The notes: generated from the letters alone by a model not told the origin. Counted from the first letter of the stretch, positions 1 through 12,410 are shown. The stretch: 64,000 bases of DNA from Homalodisca vitripennis (GCF_021130785.1 NC_060207.1:196862001-196926000); one strand, 5' to 3'. A program made the numbers and translations.

Positions 1-326
1 CACTTAACATAAGAAGCAATGAGTTTTTTTTTGTAACACAAAGAAGCTAACATGTATTTTTGTGACACAAAGAGTTATATGTATCATCATGGAATACGAT
101 GTTGACTACATAGAAATAAATATGTAGAATATAATGGAAATAGTTATTACAAATCACCCAGTTAAGATTATAAAAAGATCTCACAGTTTAAGTTTATATA
201 ATTTGTGGTTTCTTTGTAATTTGTATTTCTAAATATAAAAAGTAACAATCTTACAAGGCGTTCATATTGTTCAAATAGTTACTAATTGACTCTGTGCTCT
301 ATTGTAACTTCAAGTACAATCGCTAC

Positions 327-512
327 CTGTGAAATGGGTTCTTGCACATATAATAATAGAGAAGAAGTAACATCAGCAATAGATTTTGTGAGCAGTCCAG
401 TGCCAGTGTAACTGTTGGAATGCAATATAGTCGACTTTTGCCTTTCTGGAATGTTCAGGTCCTTCACAGTCCATTTACTTTGATACCTCTTTGTTAACTC
501 GTGTTGAATTTG
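327..512 (-). other. Exon-like conserved stretch, copy 1 (candidate)
   Basis: On the minus strand this is an open 62-codon stretch, beginning QIQHELTKRYQSKW and ending QEPISQ. It is followed at 326 by CAG|GTAGCG, a good splice donor, and preceded by an AG with only a weak pyrimidine tract. All 186 bases are identical in copy 2, whereas the first differences lie just downstream on the presumed intron side, at about 319-321. That pattern fits an internal exon under constraint. I do not recognise the peptide. Against it: the region is short, a run of chance identity is possible at 2-5% divergence, and no other exon of the same gene is certain. Confidence 0.3.
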
Positions 513-1353
513 CTTTATTCAGTTGTATTATATAACGAAAATGTATTGATAGTCATTTTTAAATGTATAAATCTAGGCTTTATAACTATTTAGTTAAATA
601 AAAACATATTAATATTAATAATATAATATTTACATAATACTAAGTACTAAATGTAATTAGCAATTGCCTGATAAAAGCAAGACAATTTTCAAGTATACAT
701 AGAATAAACTTTGCCAAACTGCGGAAGTTAAAGTATTTCTCCGCCTTATCCACATGCATAGCCTTTTATAGAAAATGATACTAGTATCCATAGCAATGTC
801 AAAACACTCTCCTTTTCTGTTACCCCAGAAGATATATTAGCACTTACCACGTTTTATAACTGATAATAAAATCTGACATATGTCTACACAGTTATTTGGA
901 ATATAAATTTTTGTTTAAAATTTGGAATAAAATTACAACTATACCTTTCGAACTGTTGGTATTACGAAAAAATGCTTTTCGATCAAAAACGAAAATTGCA
1001 TTCTCTTGTTCTGCTGAGCTTCAAATAGCAAAAAGGGCTGATAGAAGATTCTAATATCTACCTCTCCATAGGATATAGGAATATTGATATAAGCAATTTG
1101 GTACACATCTTCATTTTCGTATAGGTAAGATAGTGTAAGCAGGTCTATGATATTTGGCCAAGGTTGCTATTTCCCATATTATAATATACTGAAAGGTTAT
1201 ATTTGTGTTCGTAAAATTTTTTCATGAAAGTTTTATTAAAGAGAAACATCTGTTATGCAGCCATTCCCAACCATTTAACAAAACTAAATATTATACTTAA
1301 AAGTCTGGACTAAACAAAACAATATACTGCTGATGGTACAGGATTCGTGTTGT

Positions 1354-1567
1354 TTAAACAGCCAGTTCAATGTTTCGATTCAGAGCGAACACTATGGTTA
1401 AATGGTAATGGTCATGTCCAGTTCCCCAATTATAGCACCAGGACGAGCTTGTACACCAGCGGCAGTAGTATACACAATGTGAGATACACAGAACTGCCAT
1501 TACCGTAGGAAATGTAATTGCAAACCACCATGCAGACGTAATATTTGTGTTACAGCAACAATCGGAT
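1354..1567 (-). other. Exon-like stretch with a hydrophobic segment, copy 1 (candidate)
   Basis: On the minus strand a CTAATTTCTTGTCAG acceptor-like run precedes an open frame of about 71 codons that ends in TAA at 1356-1354. The predicted peptide starts SDCCCNTNITSAWW, contains a hydrophobic run AITFPTVMAVLCISHCVYY that could be a membrane segment, and is Cys-rich. Only one base differs in copy 2 within the stretch, while the acceptor changes TCAG to TTAG. The plus strand is also open for about 60 codons, and there the one difference is synonymous, so the coding strand is uncertain. A decayed relative at 4030-4190 shows the sequence was duplicated locally, so it may equally be a repeat. Confidence 0.25.
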
Positions 1568-2089
1568 CTGACAAGAAATTAGGGTTATAACAAAACTAAC
1601 CTAATCAGCATATGGAAGAAAAGTTAATACACATTGGTTACATCAGTTGTTCGACGAAACAGTGTATTTGATTAAGTATATCTGTATAAGTAAATTATTA
1701 TGTAGTAATATATTTATTACAGGCAAAATACATTATAAAATAATCATTTAACACACGCAATATTAAAACCGATGTGTTCGCTAAAAATATTAATATCTAA
1801 TTTAAGTGCAAATCTAAACTATACATATAATAACTGACCATGTTTCAGTATTAAACTTTATTCAGTGCAAGTAAAAAACCTATATACAAAAGAAAATGTA
1901 CAAAATAGTATAAAATATATGTACTATTTTGAAGAAAACTAATTAAAATTATGAATTTGTTTTTATTGGTGAATAAACTGGTACTTAATGTTCTCTTGTT
2001 CTCTAGTTTCAAGAATAAGGCGTGTTCTCAACCATAAATATTTCAAAATAATGAGGAATGAGTCTGAAAAAAATATGAAATCGGGATAA

Positions 2090-2480
2090 GTACACATATG
2101 TTTACAATGTTATACAATGCCTGTGTTGACAATATTAAATCCAAGACGTTCAATTCACGTTCATGAGATAAGACACGCTCTGAGCATAAAGGGAACTAAG
2201 TTTACTTTTACCCTTTGAGATGAGAGTTTCTTACATTACAGTTGGTAAACAAATATTTGAATTCACTGGTTGCAAATACGCTTGGTTATATCGACAGAGA
2301 ACAAACTAATAAGTTAGTTATCAAATAAGTATACACTTAGCACCAAATGCAGGTTATGATGGGTCCAGGAGCTTAAAGCTAATTTTCGTGATGTAAGCAC
2401 AAAACATAATTTTACTGAATTCTATAGAGAAAGTTTTCCTTAGAAGATATCCTTGTGCTGGTTTCGGATGAGGTATAAAT
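2090..2480. repeat. Degenerate repeat with GTTCATGAGATA / GAGCATAAAGGGA motifs, first occurrence
   Basis: Bases 2090-2480 share an ordered series of motifs with 6440-6800 and 9360-9760: a GTTCATGAGATA-like run, CGCTCTGAGCATAAAGGGA, ACCCTTTGAGATA, TTACAGTTGGTAAACAAATATT and a terminal GCTGGTTTCGG-like run. Shorter versions of the GACGTTC...CATGAGAT motif recur at about 6020-6070, 8960-9020 and 9215-9280. This is an old local repeat. I see no coding frame and cannot name the family. Confidence 0.5.
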
Positions 2481-4029
2481 GGGATAGTTAAGAAAAGTAA
2501 TACACTTGATTCAATTTATTTAATTAATTAATTAAATCATGTTTACCATAAGTGACAGGAATATTTTTATAAAAATATCTGATTCCGAATTCCTTAAAAG
2601 GAATGAGATAGAAATTCCACAGTTCGGAAAGGCAAACCGTACTCTAAATAACGTCCACCTAATTTTAGTTCTTCCCTAATAATAAATTATAATTGAAAGT
2701 GAATTAAGGGCACTTTAGTGTTATTGTCCCAAAAATTGGACATTACTGTAAAAAACATTGTTGTAAAAGTGGTAACAACCAAAATGCATCTGGTTTTGCA
2801 ACTAATGTTCATATATATCTGGGATCTTGCCCGTATCTTACTTTTAAAACCTTGTAAATGTATAAAATAAGCTAGGTATTAAATATTTGTATTCAGACAC
2901 GAATATCCTTATGAGATATAACAAAAAATATCACAACTTGAAAATGAAAAGTTGTCACCTATCAGGTTTGTAATTAGATGAGTACTAACACACAGATTCG
3001 GGAGTCATTCTAGTTTGGTTGTTAATCGAAATGGGAGGGTTTTGAAATTATTTTAGTTTTTTAAAGATTTTTTTTAAACATTAGATGAATATACGTGTCA
3101 TTGAATAGTTGTATAGTACCGTAAAATGTATTTTGTATGATTAGAAATTTAAAAAATAACGCTTTTATTTTAAAAACTTGTATCACCTTCTCCATGATAC
3201 CTAGATTGTTGCGGAAAATTAATTTACGAGTCATAAAAACATTCTGAAGAATGTGCATATCCACAAATTAGCATTAGTCTCAGAATCTGACGCTTCTAAA
3301 ATACTAACCAAGTATTCTTTTACCTGGTGACTCGTTTCAAAAATCTCATTCCAAGCAGAAGAGGTTCATATCACTATAATAATAAATACTCCTAGAAATG
3401 AAAAATTAGGACCATCTTTATACCCGAACCGTAATTCCGTATACCTTATTCATGAGTCAAACACTTTAAAACGTTCCTTTAAAAGTGCTTGATGAGGGAA
3501 GTAAAATGAGTAAAGGTTGTAAATGTTTTCCACAAACTGTCAATATATTATTGGAGAATAGGAGACACTTTATAATCATTTTCCTCAATGGTTGTTTTAT
3601 AGTACATAGGCTGTTCACCCTTTGGCTTAATTATTAATACACAAACCTGTCGTACAAATCTAATGTACTGTTATATAGTAATATCATTATGTAAAATGAA
3701 AAATATATTCCTTTACTAACAAAATACTGTTGAATGCCAATTGAACTATTTACGAATGTATCTCTAATTCCTTAGTACTTTCCAGTTGCTTGATACGTTA
3801 TTGCTTAATTTAAGACATCGATGATTAAGGATAGTTTTACAATTATTTTTTTCGATGTATTGTTATTGCATCCGGAAAACGTATTATATGCAGTAATTTT
3901 ACCGATGTTTAGATGAAGAGATGGGTAGCAACATGTACCCAAAATAAGACCATGTACAATAGGAGCAGGGGTCTAAACACATGATATTAAACTATTCTAT
4001 GAACACAAGGATTATATTGCATAAACCAC

Positions 4030-4190
4030 CCACAGGATGTTTTGCATTGGTCGTGTCCACTGCTTTGCTAATAGAACCAGGACAAGCTTGCACACTAATG
4101 AAATTAGTATACATGAAGTGTTATACATAGAACTACCATTAGCCTAGGATAGTTGTAGTGGAACCAGCATTTAAGCCTGTACTTACCATT
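4030..4190 (-). pseudogene. Decayed paralogue of the 1354-1567 stretch, copy 1
   Basis: The block around ACCAGGACAAGCTTGCACAC resembles ACCAGGACGAGCTTGTACAC at 1440-1460, and the similarity runs on for about 130 bases with the same spacing of TAGTATACA and AACTACCATTA motifs. Read on the minus strand in the equivalent frame it has several stops. It is a degenerate tandem relative of the candidate exon or a second copy of a short repeat. Confidence 0.35.
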
Positions 4191-4517
4191 TTATTGCCTA
4201 TTGCTTATGGCAAGGAGTTATTGCTGGAATATATCTATTGCAGTACTACAATTAATATGTGATGTTCCTTTTATGACCGCTAAATATAGAAGATCTGCTT
4301 CATGTATATTGAATAAGCGCTGATGTTTTAATTATGCATGTACTATCTGGAAAAGATGCATAAATAGTAACAAAATAAATACACCTATACAGTTTTGGTA
4401 CATCTTTTATAAGTTTATAACTTACCTATAACACACATACCAACAAAAACTTGTATGGGCAAAAGTAACGATATTATAAATTTTATTTGTAATTGAAAAA
4501 AACCTTTAAGAGTGATA

Positions 4518-4540
4518 TATATAATATATATATATATATG
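4518..4540. repeat. (TA)n microsatellite, unit 1a
   Basis: Short interrupted TA run at the position where unit 1b and copy 2 have much longer tracts. Confidence 0.85.
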
Positions 4541-4946
4541 CGATGCCCCCCGTAAAAGAAACAGTGTCCAGTAGTTCAACTTTAATACGACAGCTGAAGG
4601 GTTGCTTAAAGTGCAATTGCCTTAACAGTGAACAGACAAACGTAACAAATTCTTGTTGTATAGTAATCACACAAAACATATGTATGTTAGTTACTAGTGC
4701 AATTTTCATACTTCTATTATGTGGGTAATAGTTATAGTGACAGCATAAAATGTAACGAGGAATTTTGTCCGCTTGTGAAAGGAAAATTCCTTACAGGAAT
4801 AGGAATTTAATTTCCGCAGACGGTCAGGCCAAAATGGGCTGGGTGATTATAAAAGTACAAAAAGTCTTATGCAAAAACAACGCTAAAGAAAACAGGAACA
4901 ACAGATAGCCTAGTTCACGATTGATTTTTTGATTTTAGGTTGTAGT

Positions 4947-5122
4947 GACGACAAGCTTAACAAGAAAAAAGTTCACCAAAACATTGATTATAATTACGGC
5001 CAAAACATAAATATGATTGTGAAGAAAGCAGAAGAATCTAACCACCCTAACGTTCTACACGTCCCGCCAGTCCTTGCGATCCTCCAGGCTCTCGATAAGT
5101 TGCCTCTAGTTCTCCAATCAGT
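4947..5122 (+). other. Exon-like open stretch in unit 1a (weak candidate)
   Basis: A TTTTTTGATTTTAG acceptor-like run is followed by a 58-codon open stretch beginning CSDDKLNKKKVHQNIDYNYG with a GC-richer second half that includes NVLHVPPVLAILQALDKLP. Homologous stretches lie at 7899-8087 and 32047-32237. Here two bases are missing near the 3' end compared with the other two, which extends the frame to 5195. The three versions differ at scattered sites including indels, so constraint is not evident. No family recognised. Confidence 0.2.
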
Positions 5123-6894
5123 AGAGTTGGTAGTTGTCCTACGTAAACAGTCTATTAATTATTCAAAACATACGACTAATCTCCTGCAGACATAGTCCGA
5201 AACTAGCTTATTCACACTATAGGTAATATGGCAACTAGAAGTCTCTGCCCACAGCATCAATTGCTCTTCGTAACTCCCAACTACATTCCTAGAAATGTTT
5301 GCTACAAGCAGTAAATAACCAATTATGGTGTGTTTGTGTGAAATTCGTAATTATCAGAAATGATAGTAGTTCTCTCAACTTCGGGTGAGTTTGAAGAATA
5401 TTTTCTTTCAATAAACTTCATGTTCAACCTACCTCTTTTTAAAACCAACATTATTTTTATAAAATTATATTCTAGACTTCCAATTTCAATTCCAATTGAC
5501 AATTTTGCTGTCCATCTTCTTGAATTTATACAATTTTGCAAGATTTATTGATTAATTTCATAAACTCTTCACGTCCCCACAACAACTTTGACTAAATCTC
5601 CCCTCACCAGGCTCTCGACTTTCAATGATATTCCTGTTCCCCATTTCCTATTCTAAGCAGCATAGCACTCAGCTTGAGAAATGGCCGTCACTGATCGAAA
5701 TCACATAACTGATAAACAAGGAAAAAGGATACTCACATGTTTCTTACATGTTGCAGATAGACAAAACATATGTTAACTATTTCTGGAATTTATATAATAT
5801 ATCATTATTGGTCACATAATCATTCTCCCCCCCCTCTCACTCCTCCTCCCCTCAAACTGGTATGACCTTGCTTAATTCTAAACGTATTCAAGGCACATTA
5901 AAGTCTTTAAATTACTAAAAATTTTTTTTCAATTTGGGTTTTATAAGAGGAGCTAGGAAATAAAAGTCACCCCACTTATGCGCACAATTTTTTTAATTTC
6001 CAACTATAAACAATCATTTTACCTAGGACATTCGGGATAGACGGATAGACGTTCATGAAGATTACAAATACTATAAATGTACAGTTTTTTTTACAAAAAC
6101 GCTGAAATAAAATAACCCAACAAAACTGTTAGATTTGAAAGGGTCTGTGTGTAAAACAGTACATGTCCTAGAAAAAATTCCATATAGATGATGTAATGGA
6201 TATAAAAAAGCTCTGAAAGTCAATTGTGAACATTGAAGAAAAATGTCAACAGAACATCAAAAAATCTTTACTACTATAAAAATGTATGTGTAGACTCTCA
6301 AACTTCCAGACGTTCGGATAATCATAGCTCCTATTAATTGATGGATCCAGCAGCTGATCTTTCGTTAATATCATTCAAATGTCCTTTATGTCTGGCTTGA
6401 ATACTGAGGAAAAAGGGCTCACATGCTTTAGCTATCTTATATAATGTTTCAGACAATTTTTTGATTCAGTTGTGTTGATATCAAGACAGCGCGGAGCATA
6501 AAGGGACTGAGTTTTTACCTACTTTACCAACCTTTGAGATAACCTGAAGTCTTACTTTGCAGTTGGTAAAACAATATTTACTCATTAATGTTACTACAAC
6601 TGCATCGTTATATTGCTTCCAGAATTTTAAAATTAACATAATTATATAAATTACTAATAGACCCTTTAAAGGAAACTAGCTGAAAGTAATTTTCACTCTT
6701 AGGAACAAAACATAGCTTTTATTAAATTATTTAGAGAGATTTTGCCTTCATTAACAGAAGTCGTGCTAGTAATTCTATTGCTAGTAAGTTTGACAATATG
6801 ATATAGCTATTTTACATGTTTCTATGGGCAAAAGTAACGATATTATACATTTTATTTGTAATTGAGAAAAGCATTTAAGAGTGAAAAGGATATA

Positions 6895-7428
6895 TATATT
6901 ACAGCAAGAAAAAAAGTGTAACCTATTTTGTCTATTCTTCGTACGTTATTTATTTAATTCAAAATTTACTTTCTTGAAGTATACGTATAATTTTTATTGG
7001 CTTATTTTACATCATTATCTTAAAAAAAATAATTCTTTACAAGTTTTGTTAAAGAATTTTACGTGATTGTTACACATTTAACAAAGTTAATCTCCTTGAA
7101 ACCTAAATGAAACTTGTTTTTGGACACCGAATTTTGCGTATTTCTTTAGATATCTTAAAAATTACTGCAGCTAGAGGTCTGGTACCACTTTTATTCAATT
7201 TTTCAGTTCAATTTGCATAATATACATACAATTTTACGTCCTGGGTAACGCCGAAAATTATTTAATAGGGCTCCCTTTTAACGGTTGCACTGAAATCTGG
7301 GCGAAATCTTTCACCCTGTATAGCTCGCTAAATAAGCGCTTCTGGACCTATGTGTATATGAAATTTTTTCTTTATTTTCACCGTAAGAACAAGTCCTGAC
7401 AGTTTCTCCGTTTCTTCATGGGACACCC

Positions 7429-7436
<8 letters not shown>
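6895..7436 (+). mobile_element. Insertion with a non-LTR-like 3' end, unit 1b only
   Basis: This about 540-bp segment interrupts the unit just inside its (TA)n tract and is absent from unit 1a and from copy 2. It has no long frame. It ends with TTCATGGGACACCCTGTA running straight into (TA)n, a form typical of the 3' end of an insect non-LTR retrotransposon with a short-repeat tail, or of a mariner-like end. No opposite inverted repeat was found, so I favour a 5'-truncated retrotransposon 3' UTR. A more decayed relative ends in GACACCCGGTAT at 20665 and 45626. Confidence 0.45.

Positions 7437-7464
<28 letters not shown>
7432..7464. repeat. (TA)n microsatellite, unit 1b left
   Basis: TA run with one CA interruption, right after the GACACCCTG end of the insertion. 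Confidence 0.9.
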
Positions 7465-7490
7465 GGCTATTGCCATTTATACAATTTAAC

Positions 7491-7491
<1 letters not shown>
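7465..7491 (+). repeat. Fragment of the tRNA-like module tail inside (TA)n
   Basis: The 27 bases starting GGCTATTGCCATTTATAC match the tail that follows both tRNA-like modules near 50735 and 50985. It lies between two (TA)n tracts, suggesting that a SINE-like element once inserted here and its tail grew into the microsatellite. Confidence 0.5.

Positions 7492-7542
<51 letters not shown>
7492..7542. repeat. (TA)n microsatellite, unit 1b right
   Basis: About 25 uninterrupted TA units following the short SINE-tail fragment. Confidence 0.95.
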
Positions 7543-7547
<5 letters not shown>

Positions 7548-7898
7548 CGACAGCTGAGGGGTTGCCTACGTGCAATTGCCTTAACAGTGAACAGACAAAC
7601 GTGAAAAATTCTAGTTGTATAATAATCACACAAAATATATATGTTAGTTACTAGTGCATTTTCATACTTCTATTATGTGGGCAATAGTTATAGTGACAGC
7701 ATAAAGTGTAAGAGGAATTTTTCGCTTGTGAAGGAAAATCCTTATAGAAATAGGAATTTAATTTCCGCAGAGGGGTCAGGCTAAAATGGGCTGGATGATT
7801 ATAAAGTACAAAAAGGTCTTATGCAAAAACAACGCTAAAGAGAACAGGAACAACAGATAGCCTAGTTCACGATTGATTTTATGATTTTAGGTTGTAGT

Positions 7899-8087
7899 GA
7901 CGACAAACTTAACAAGAATAAAGTTCACCAAAACATTGATTATAATTACGGCCAAAACATAAATATGATTGTGAAGAAAGCAGAAGAATCTAACCACCCT
8001 AACGTTCTACTCGTGCCGCCAGTCCTTGCGATCCTCCAGGCTCTCGATAAGTTGCCTCTAGTTCTCCAATCAGTAGAGAGTTGGTAG
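7899..8087 (+). other. Exon-like open stretch in unit 1b (weak candidate)
   Basis: Homologue of 4947-5122 with the same acceptor-like GATTTTAG and an open frame ending LQSVESW then TAG. The stop lies next to a possible GTAGTT donor. Its copy 2 partner at 32047-32237 has small indels at the 5' end. Not recognised. Confidence 0.2.
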
Positions 8088-8112
8088 TTGTCCTACATAA
8101 ACAGTCTATTAA

Positions 8113-8379
8113 TTATTCAAAACATACGACTAATCTCCTGCAGACATAGTCCGAAACTAGCTTATGCACACTATAGGTAATACGGCAACTAGAAGTCTCT
8201 GCCCACAGCATCAATTGCTCTTCGTAACTCCCAACTACATTCCTAGAAATGTTTGCTACAAGCAGTAAATAACCAATTATGGTGTGTTGTGTGAAATTCG
8301 TAATTATCAGAAATGATCGTAGTTCTCTCAACTTCGGGTGAGTTTGAAGAATATTTTCTTTCAATAACTTCATGTTCAA
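8113..8379 (-). CDS. Hypothetical 88-codon open frame, unit 1b
   Basis: Minus-strand frame of 88 codons containing MKLLKENILQTHPK, a hydrophobic HTIIGYLLLVANIS run and a Cys-containing tail ending VVCFE. The first ATG is the third codon. The partner in copy 2 (32263-32529) is the same length with three amino-acid changes and two silent ones, so there is no clear sign of protein-level constraint. The version in unit 1a is frameshifted. It overlaps no recognised family, and chance openness is a real alternative. Confidence 0.2.
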   Translation of the reverse strand: MNMKLLKENILQTHPKLRELRSFLIITNFTQHTIIGYLLLVANISRNVVGSYEEQLMLWAETSSCRITYSVHKLVSDYVCRRLVVCFE

Positions 8380-11300
8380 CCTACCTCTTTAAAACCAACA
8401 TTATTTTTATAACATTTATATTCCAGGCTTCCAATTTCAATTCCAATTGACAATTTTGCTGTCCATCTTCTTGAATTTATACATTTTTGCAAGTTTTATT
8501 GATTAATTTCATAAACTCTTCACGTCCCCACAACAACTTTGACTAAATCTCCCTCACCAGGCTCTCGACTTTCAATGATATTCCTGTTCCCCATTTCCTT
8601 TCTAAGCAGCATAGCACTCAGCTTGAGAAATGGCCGTCACTGATCGAAATCACATAACTGATAAACAAGGAAAAAGGATGGATGACTCACATGTTTCTTA
8701 CCTGTTGCAGATAGACAAAACATATGTTAACTATTTCTGAATTTATATAATATATCATTATTGGTCACATAATCATTCCCCCCCCCTCTCTCTCTAATCC
8801 CATCAAACTGGTATGACCTTGCTTAATTCTAAATGTATTCAACTGGCACATAAAGTCTTTAAATTACTAAAATTTATTGCAATTTGGGTTTTATAAAGAG
8901 GAGCTAGGAATAAAAGTCACCCACATGCGCACATTTTTTTTAAATTTCTAACAAGAAAACATTTTACCAAGACATTCGGGATAGACGGATATACGTTCAT
9001 GAGATTACAAATACTATAAAGGTACAGTTTAAAAACAAAAGAACGCTATAATAAAATAACTCAAACTGTTGCAATACTATACAATGTCTGTGTCAAAACA
9101 GTATATGTCCTAGAACATCCGGACATCATATGATATAATGATATAAAAAAGCTCTGAAAGTCAATTGTGAACATTGAAGAACAACGTCAGAATATCAAAA
9201 AATCTTTACTATTATATATAATGTATGTGTAGACAATATTAAACTTCAGACGTTCGGATCACGTCCATGAGATAGTAAATTAATTGAAGGATCGTTAAGG
9301 TGATCTAAACTCGTTAATAAAATTACAAATGCTCTTTATGTCGAGTGTGAAAACTGAGGAAAAAGGACTCACATGTTTCCTATCTTATATAATGTTGGTG
9401 CAGACAATATTTATCCTAAGATATTCAGTTCGTGTTCATGAGATAAGACACGCTCTGAGCATAAAGGGAACTGAGTTTACTTTCACCCTTTGAGATAAGA
9501 ATTTCTTACTTTACAGTTGGTAAACAAATATTTCAGCTCACTGGTGGCAAATACACTGCGTTATATTGCTTCCAGAACCTAAAATTAGGTTATTAATTAA
9601 ATAAATTAAAAATAAGCCCCGCATTTAAAGGTAACTCATTTTTCTAGGAGCTGAAAGCTAATTTGCATTCTATAGGCCCAAAACCTAGTTTTATTAAAAT
9701 ATTCAGAGAGATTTTGCCTTAAAAGAAGTTCTCGTGCTGGTTTCGGTAGTAAGTTTGAGATAATAGTTTCTTTCCTTGTATTAGTGTAAAAATATTTGAA
9801 TGTAGTACTGCTACAAGAGAATGAAATCAAAGTATAAATACTGAAAATAGCCTATATAACGTAAGGTTTTATATACAAAACGACATATTGATAGTAGTAA
9901 TAATAAAATTATAGTAATTAAACATTTTTCAAGTTCATTGTCACTTTTAAAATACATACTTAATAAAATAATGTATTGGTTTTTGGTGATAACAAACTAT
10001 TATTAAAACTACATAACATTATGATAACAAAAACTTCTAAGGACATTCTATTTTATGCATTTATTTCTTAACAATTATTGAAGTAATGTTATTAATATTT
10101 ATAATATAAAAATACCATTTGAAATATCACAGAAATGATAAGCCTTAAATACATAAAAGTTTTATTAAATATTGCAATAACATATTTAAAATTACGATAG
10201 GAGACTAACACCGATAAGTGTGATTTAATCTATTGTAAGGGCTCTTATTTAAACATTATGCTCATCTCTAAACACCGCGTGGTTTGCTTTTAAAATACTT
10301 CATAAATTAAATTAATAATTTGGTAAAGTCCCTCAAATACTTCATTTCTCTATTGGAAATATCATATTGTATTGCATGCCACTCCATATCAGTGTTACGG
10401 GTAAAAACGGTGGCAATCAGAAAATTGTTAAAAAAATTAAATTCGTATACAAAGTACTACGATATGAAATTATACTTGGGAAATATTAACACTACATACT
10501 TTGCTTACAGCCTGAGTGGAGAATGTTACGTGACATGTGGTATAATGTGTCCTACCTTCGTATATTTGAGCATGTAACTCATGTTGAAGGTATAGTGAGA
10601 ATTGAATTATTAAAAATTGCAGTGCTATTTTAACTCATAAAATAGCTGATGAGAGTACACTAGACTTTGTGGCATCTTCATAAGCCCGAGCACGCACGAA
10701 ATCCAAAAGAAGAAGTTATAATACTTCGTGAACAAAAATAATGTACAACAATTTCTTTATTGTGTATTTATTGAAGAATATAGTTTTACTAACAATAAAA
10801 TATGCGAAGAACAGTATTTTTAAATGTAAAAATTTTTACCAGTTTAATCAAAAGAGACAATTATATTGATACATACTGGTATTAAATGTTATACGAATAA
10901 GGCAACACAAATTAAACCTACTTCCTATTATATACGTAAAGGATAATCTATAGAACAATTAAGAAACTAATCTAAGTGTAAAGTAGTAAATGGTCATAAC
11001 TTTTCCCGTAATCATAAAGTTCCAACTAAAACAAATAAACACAAAATTTCAACTACATAAACTAAGTATGTCAAGGGAGTAAGTACTTTTTACATATTTA
11101 GAATCTTGTAAACCTTACATAATAGAATTTGGAAATATTTTTAATTATAGTGCCTGTTGATACTAGACTAACGTTAAAGTCTCAAAGTTAAATAGTTGCC
11201 CTTACTTCGATCGCTAGTATACACTACACACATATCTCTCCCGCATATTTTTAAGGTATATATTATGACACATTAGACTACTTGTTATATATTTACTAAA

Positions 11301-12410
11301 AGTTTTACAAAACATCAGTCATTTACAACATGAGTGTTAATACAGTAAAACAATCAATCAACATTGACCATTCATCAGTGTCCTGAGAAAGCTACAACCA
11401 CTTCATCGCCGTTTTTTTGTTCTTACTATAAATGTTCTACAAATTTAAACAGTAGTACTAAATAATTAATGTTAATAAAATGTCAATACTAATATTAATT
11501 GATACAAAATTTGTTTTAAAATAACTTAGCAAGCAACGAATTTTAAATAGTTTATTGTTCATTTTTATCAAACTTATATTTAATCACAAATTTGCTGAAA
11601 TATCATCTCAATAATACCTTATAGCAATAATAATAAATTCTTCATCTACCCGTCCCAGTTAGTGCCAATGTTAAATACGCCTTGAGCAATGTAAGAGGAT
11701 TGAGTGCCGAGTTTGGAATTTTTAAAACCACCGTTTCATACCTCAGATTTTGCTGTTTAGGTTTCGAAATTTTGTTCCTCTAGAAATGCTGTCAATCATG
11801 TCACGGAGCAAACAGACTAAATAAGGTGCTGACATGTATATTTTTAACGACCATAACTTAAGTTATAGATACTGGGGAAAACACTGGATTTAATGAATGA
11901 CAACCTTTCGAGTGATATTTCTATTGAAAGCAGTTTGGAATCTGTCTTAGAACAGTAACATAGGAGAGGTTTCAGAAAATGTATTATAAAAGAAATATAG
12001 CTTACTCCACAGACCTCTGGGAAATGGTCCTACCTGTATTAGTATTCGTACTAGAGACGTTTGAATCATGGTAAATAGCGACGAGATTGAATATGTTGTC
12101 GAGATGTACTTATTTAGCCAAAAATATCATTTAATACCTGTACCGGTGAAAGCCAAGTAGTATTTCAGTACACCACAACGAAATAAGACGAGATTCTTAG
12201 CCTAGGATAAAAATGAATGTCCTATTAAGAATGATCACGGTTTCCTAACTTTGTTAGATATTTTTAATGTATCTACTAAATGGACTGATCAAATATTTCG
12301 TTTCAGAACATCTTCATCCTGTATTTCTAACTAAAAATTAGTGACGAATAAAAAAATATTACAGTATATAAAATTAAAATAAACTGACAGCAATACTTGT
12401 ACTAAAGTGG

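Larger units (their letters stand above)
512..4450. other. Non-coding stretch, copy 1 left part
   Basis: Apart from the candidate stretch at 1354-1567, its relative at 4030-4190 and the degenerate repeat at 2090-2480, I see only AT-rich sequence with short frames. Conservation with copy 2 (27624-31550) is about 98% in parts of 2500-3700, without a frame that stays open in both copies. Confidence 0.5.
4450..6810 (+). repeat. Local tandem unit 1a (copy 1 only)
   Basis: The unit opens with TATGGGCAAAAGTAACGATAT and is followed directly by a second version of itself at 6811. Copy 2 has just one unit (31550-33965). Unit 1a is clearly more different from the other two than they are from each other, and many of its differences are single added bases (for example in runs of A, C or T). 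It may be an old divergent paralogue lost from copy 2, or a poorly polished assembly segment. It carries a version of a plus-strand open stretch (4947-5120) missing two bases late in the frame. Confidence 0.8.
6811..9760 (+). repeat. Local tandem unit 1b (copy 1)
   Basis: Second unit, close to the single unit of copy 2. Relative to that unit it contains an insertion at 6895-7436 and a short repeat tail at 7465-7491 between two (TA)n tracts. The similarity to unit 1a runs from the ATGGGCAAAAGTAACGATATTA motif to about 9740 and weakens after the first kilobase. Confidence 0.8.

Noticed and set aside
7328..7633. 101-codon minus-strand open frame with long IYIYIY run
   Set aside because: Most of it is translated (TA)n microsatellite; the rest lies in the insertion end and has no family motif.
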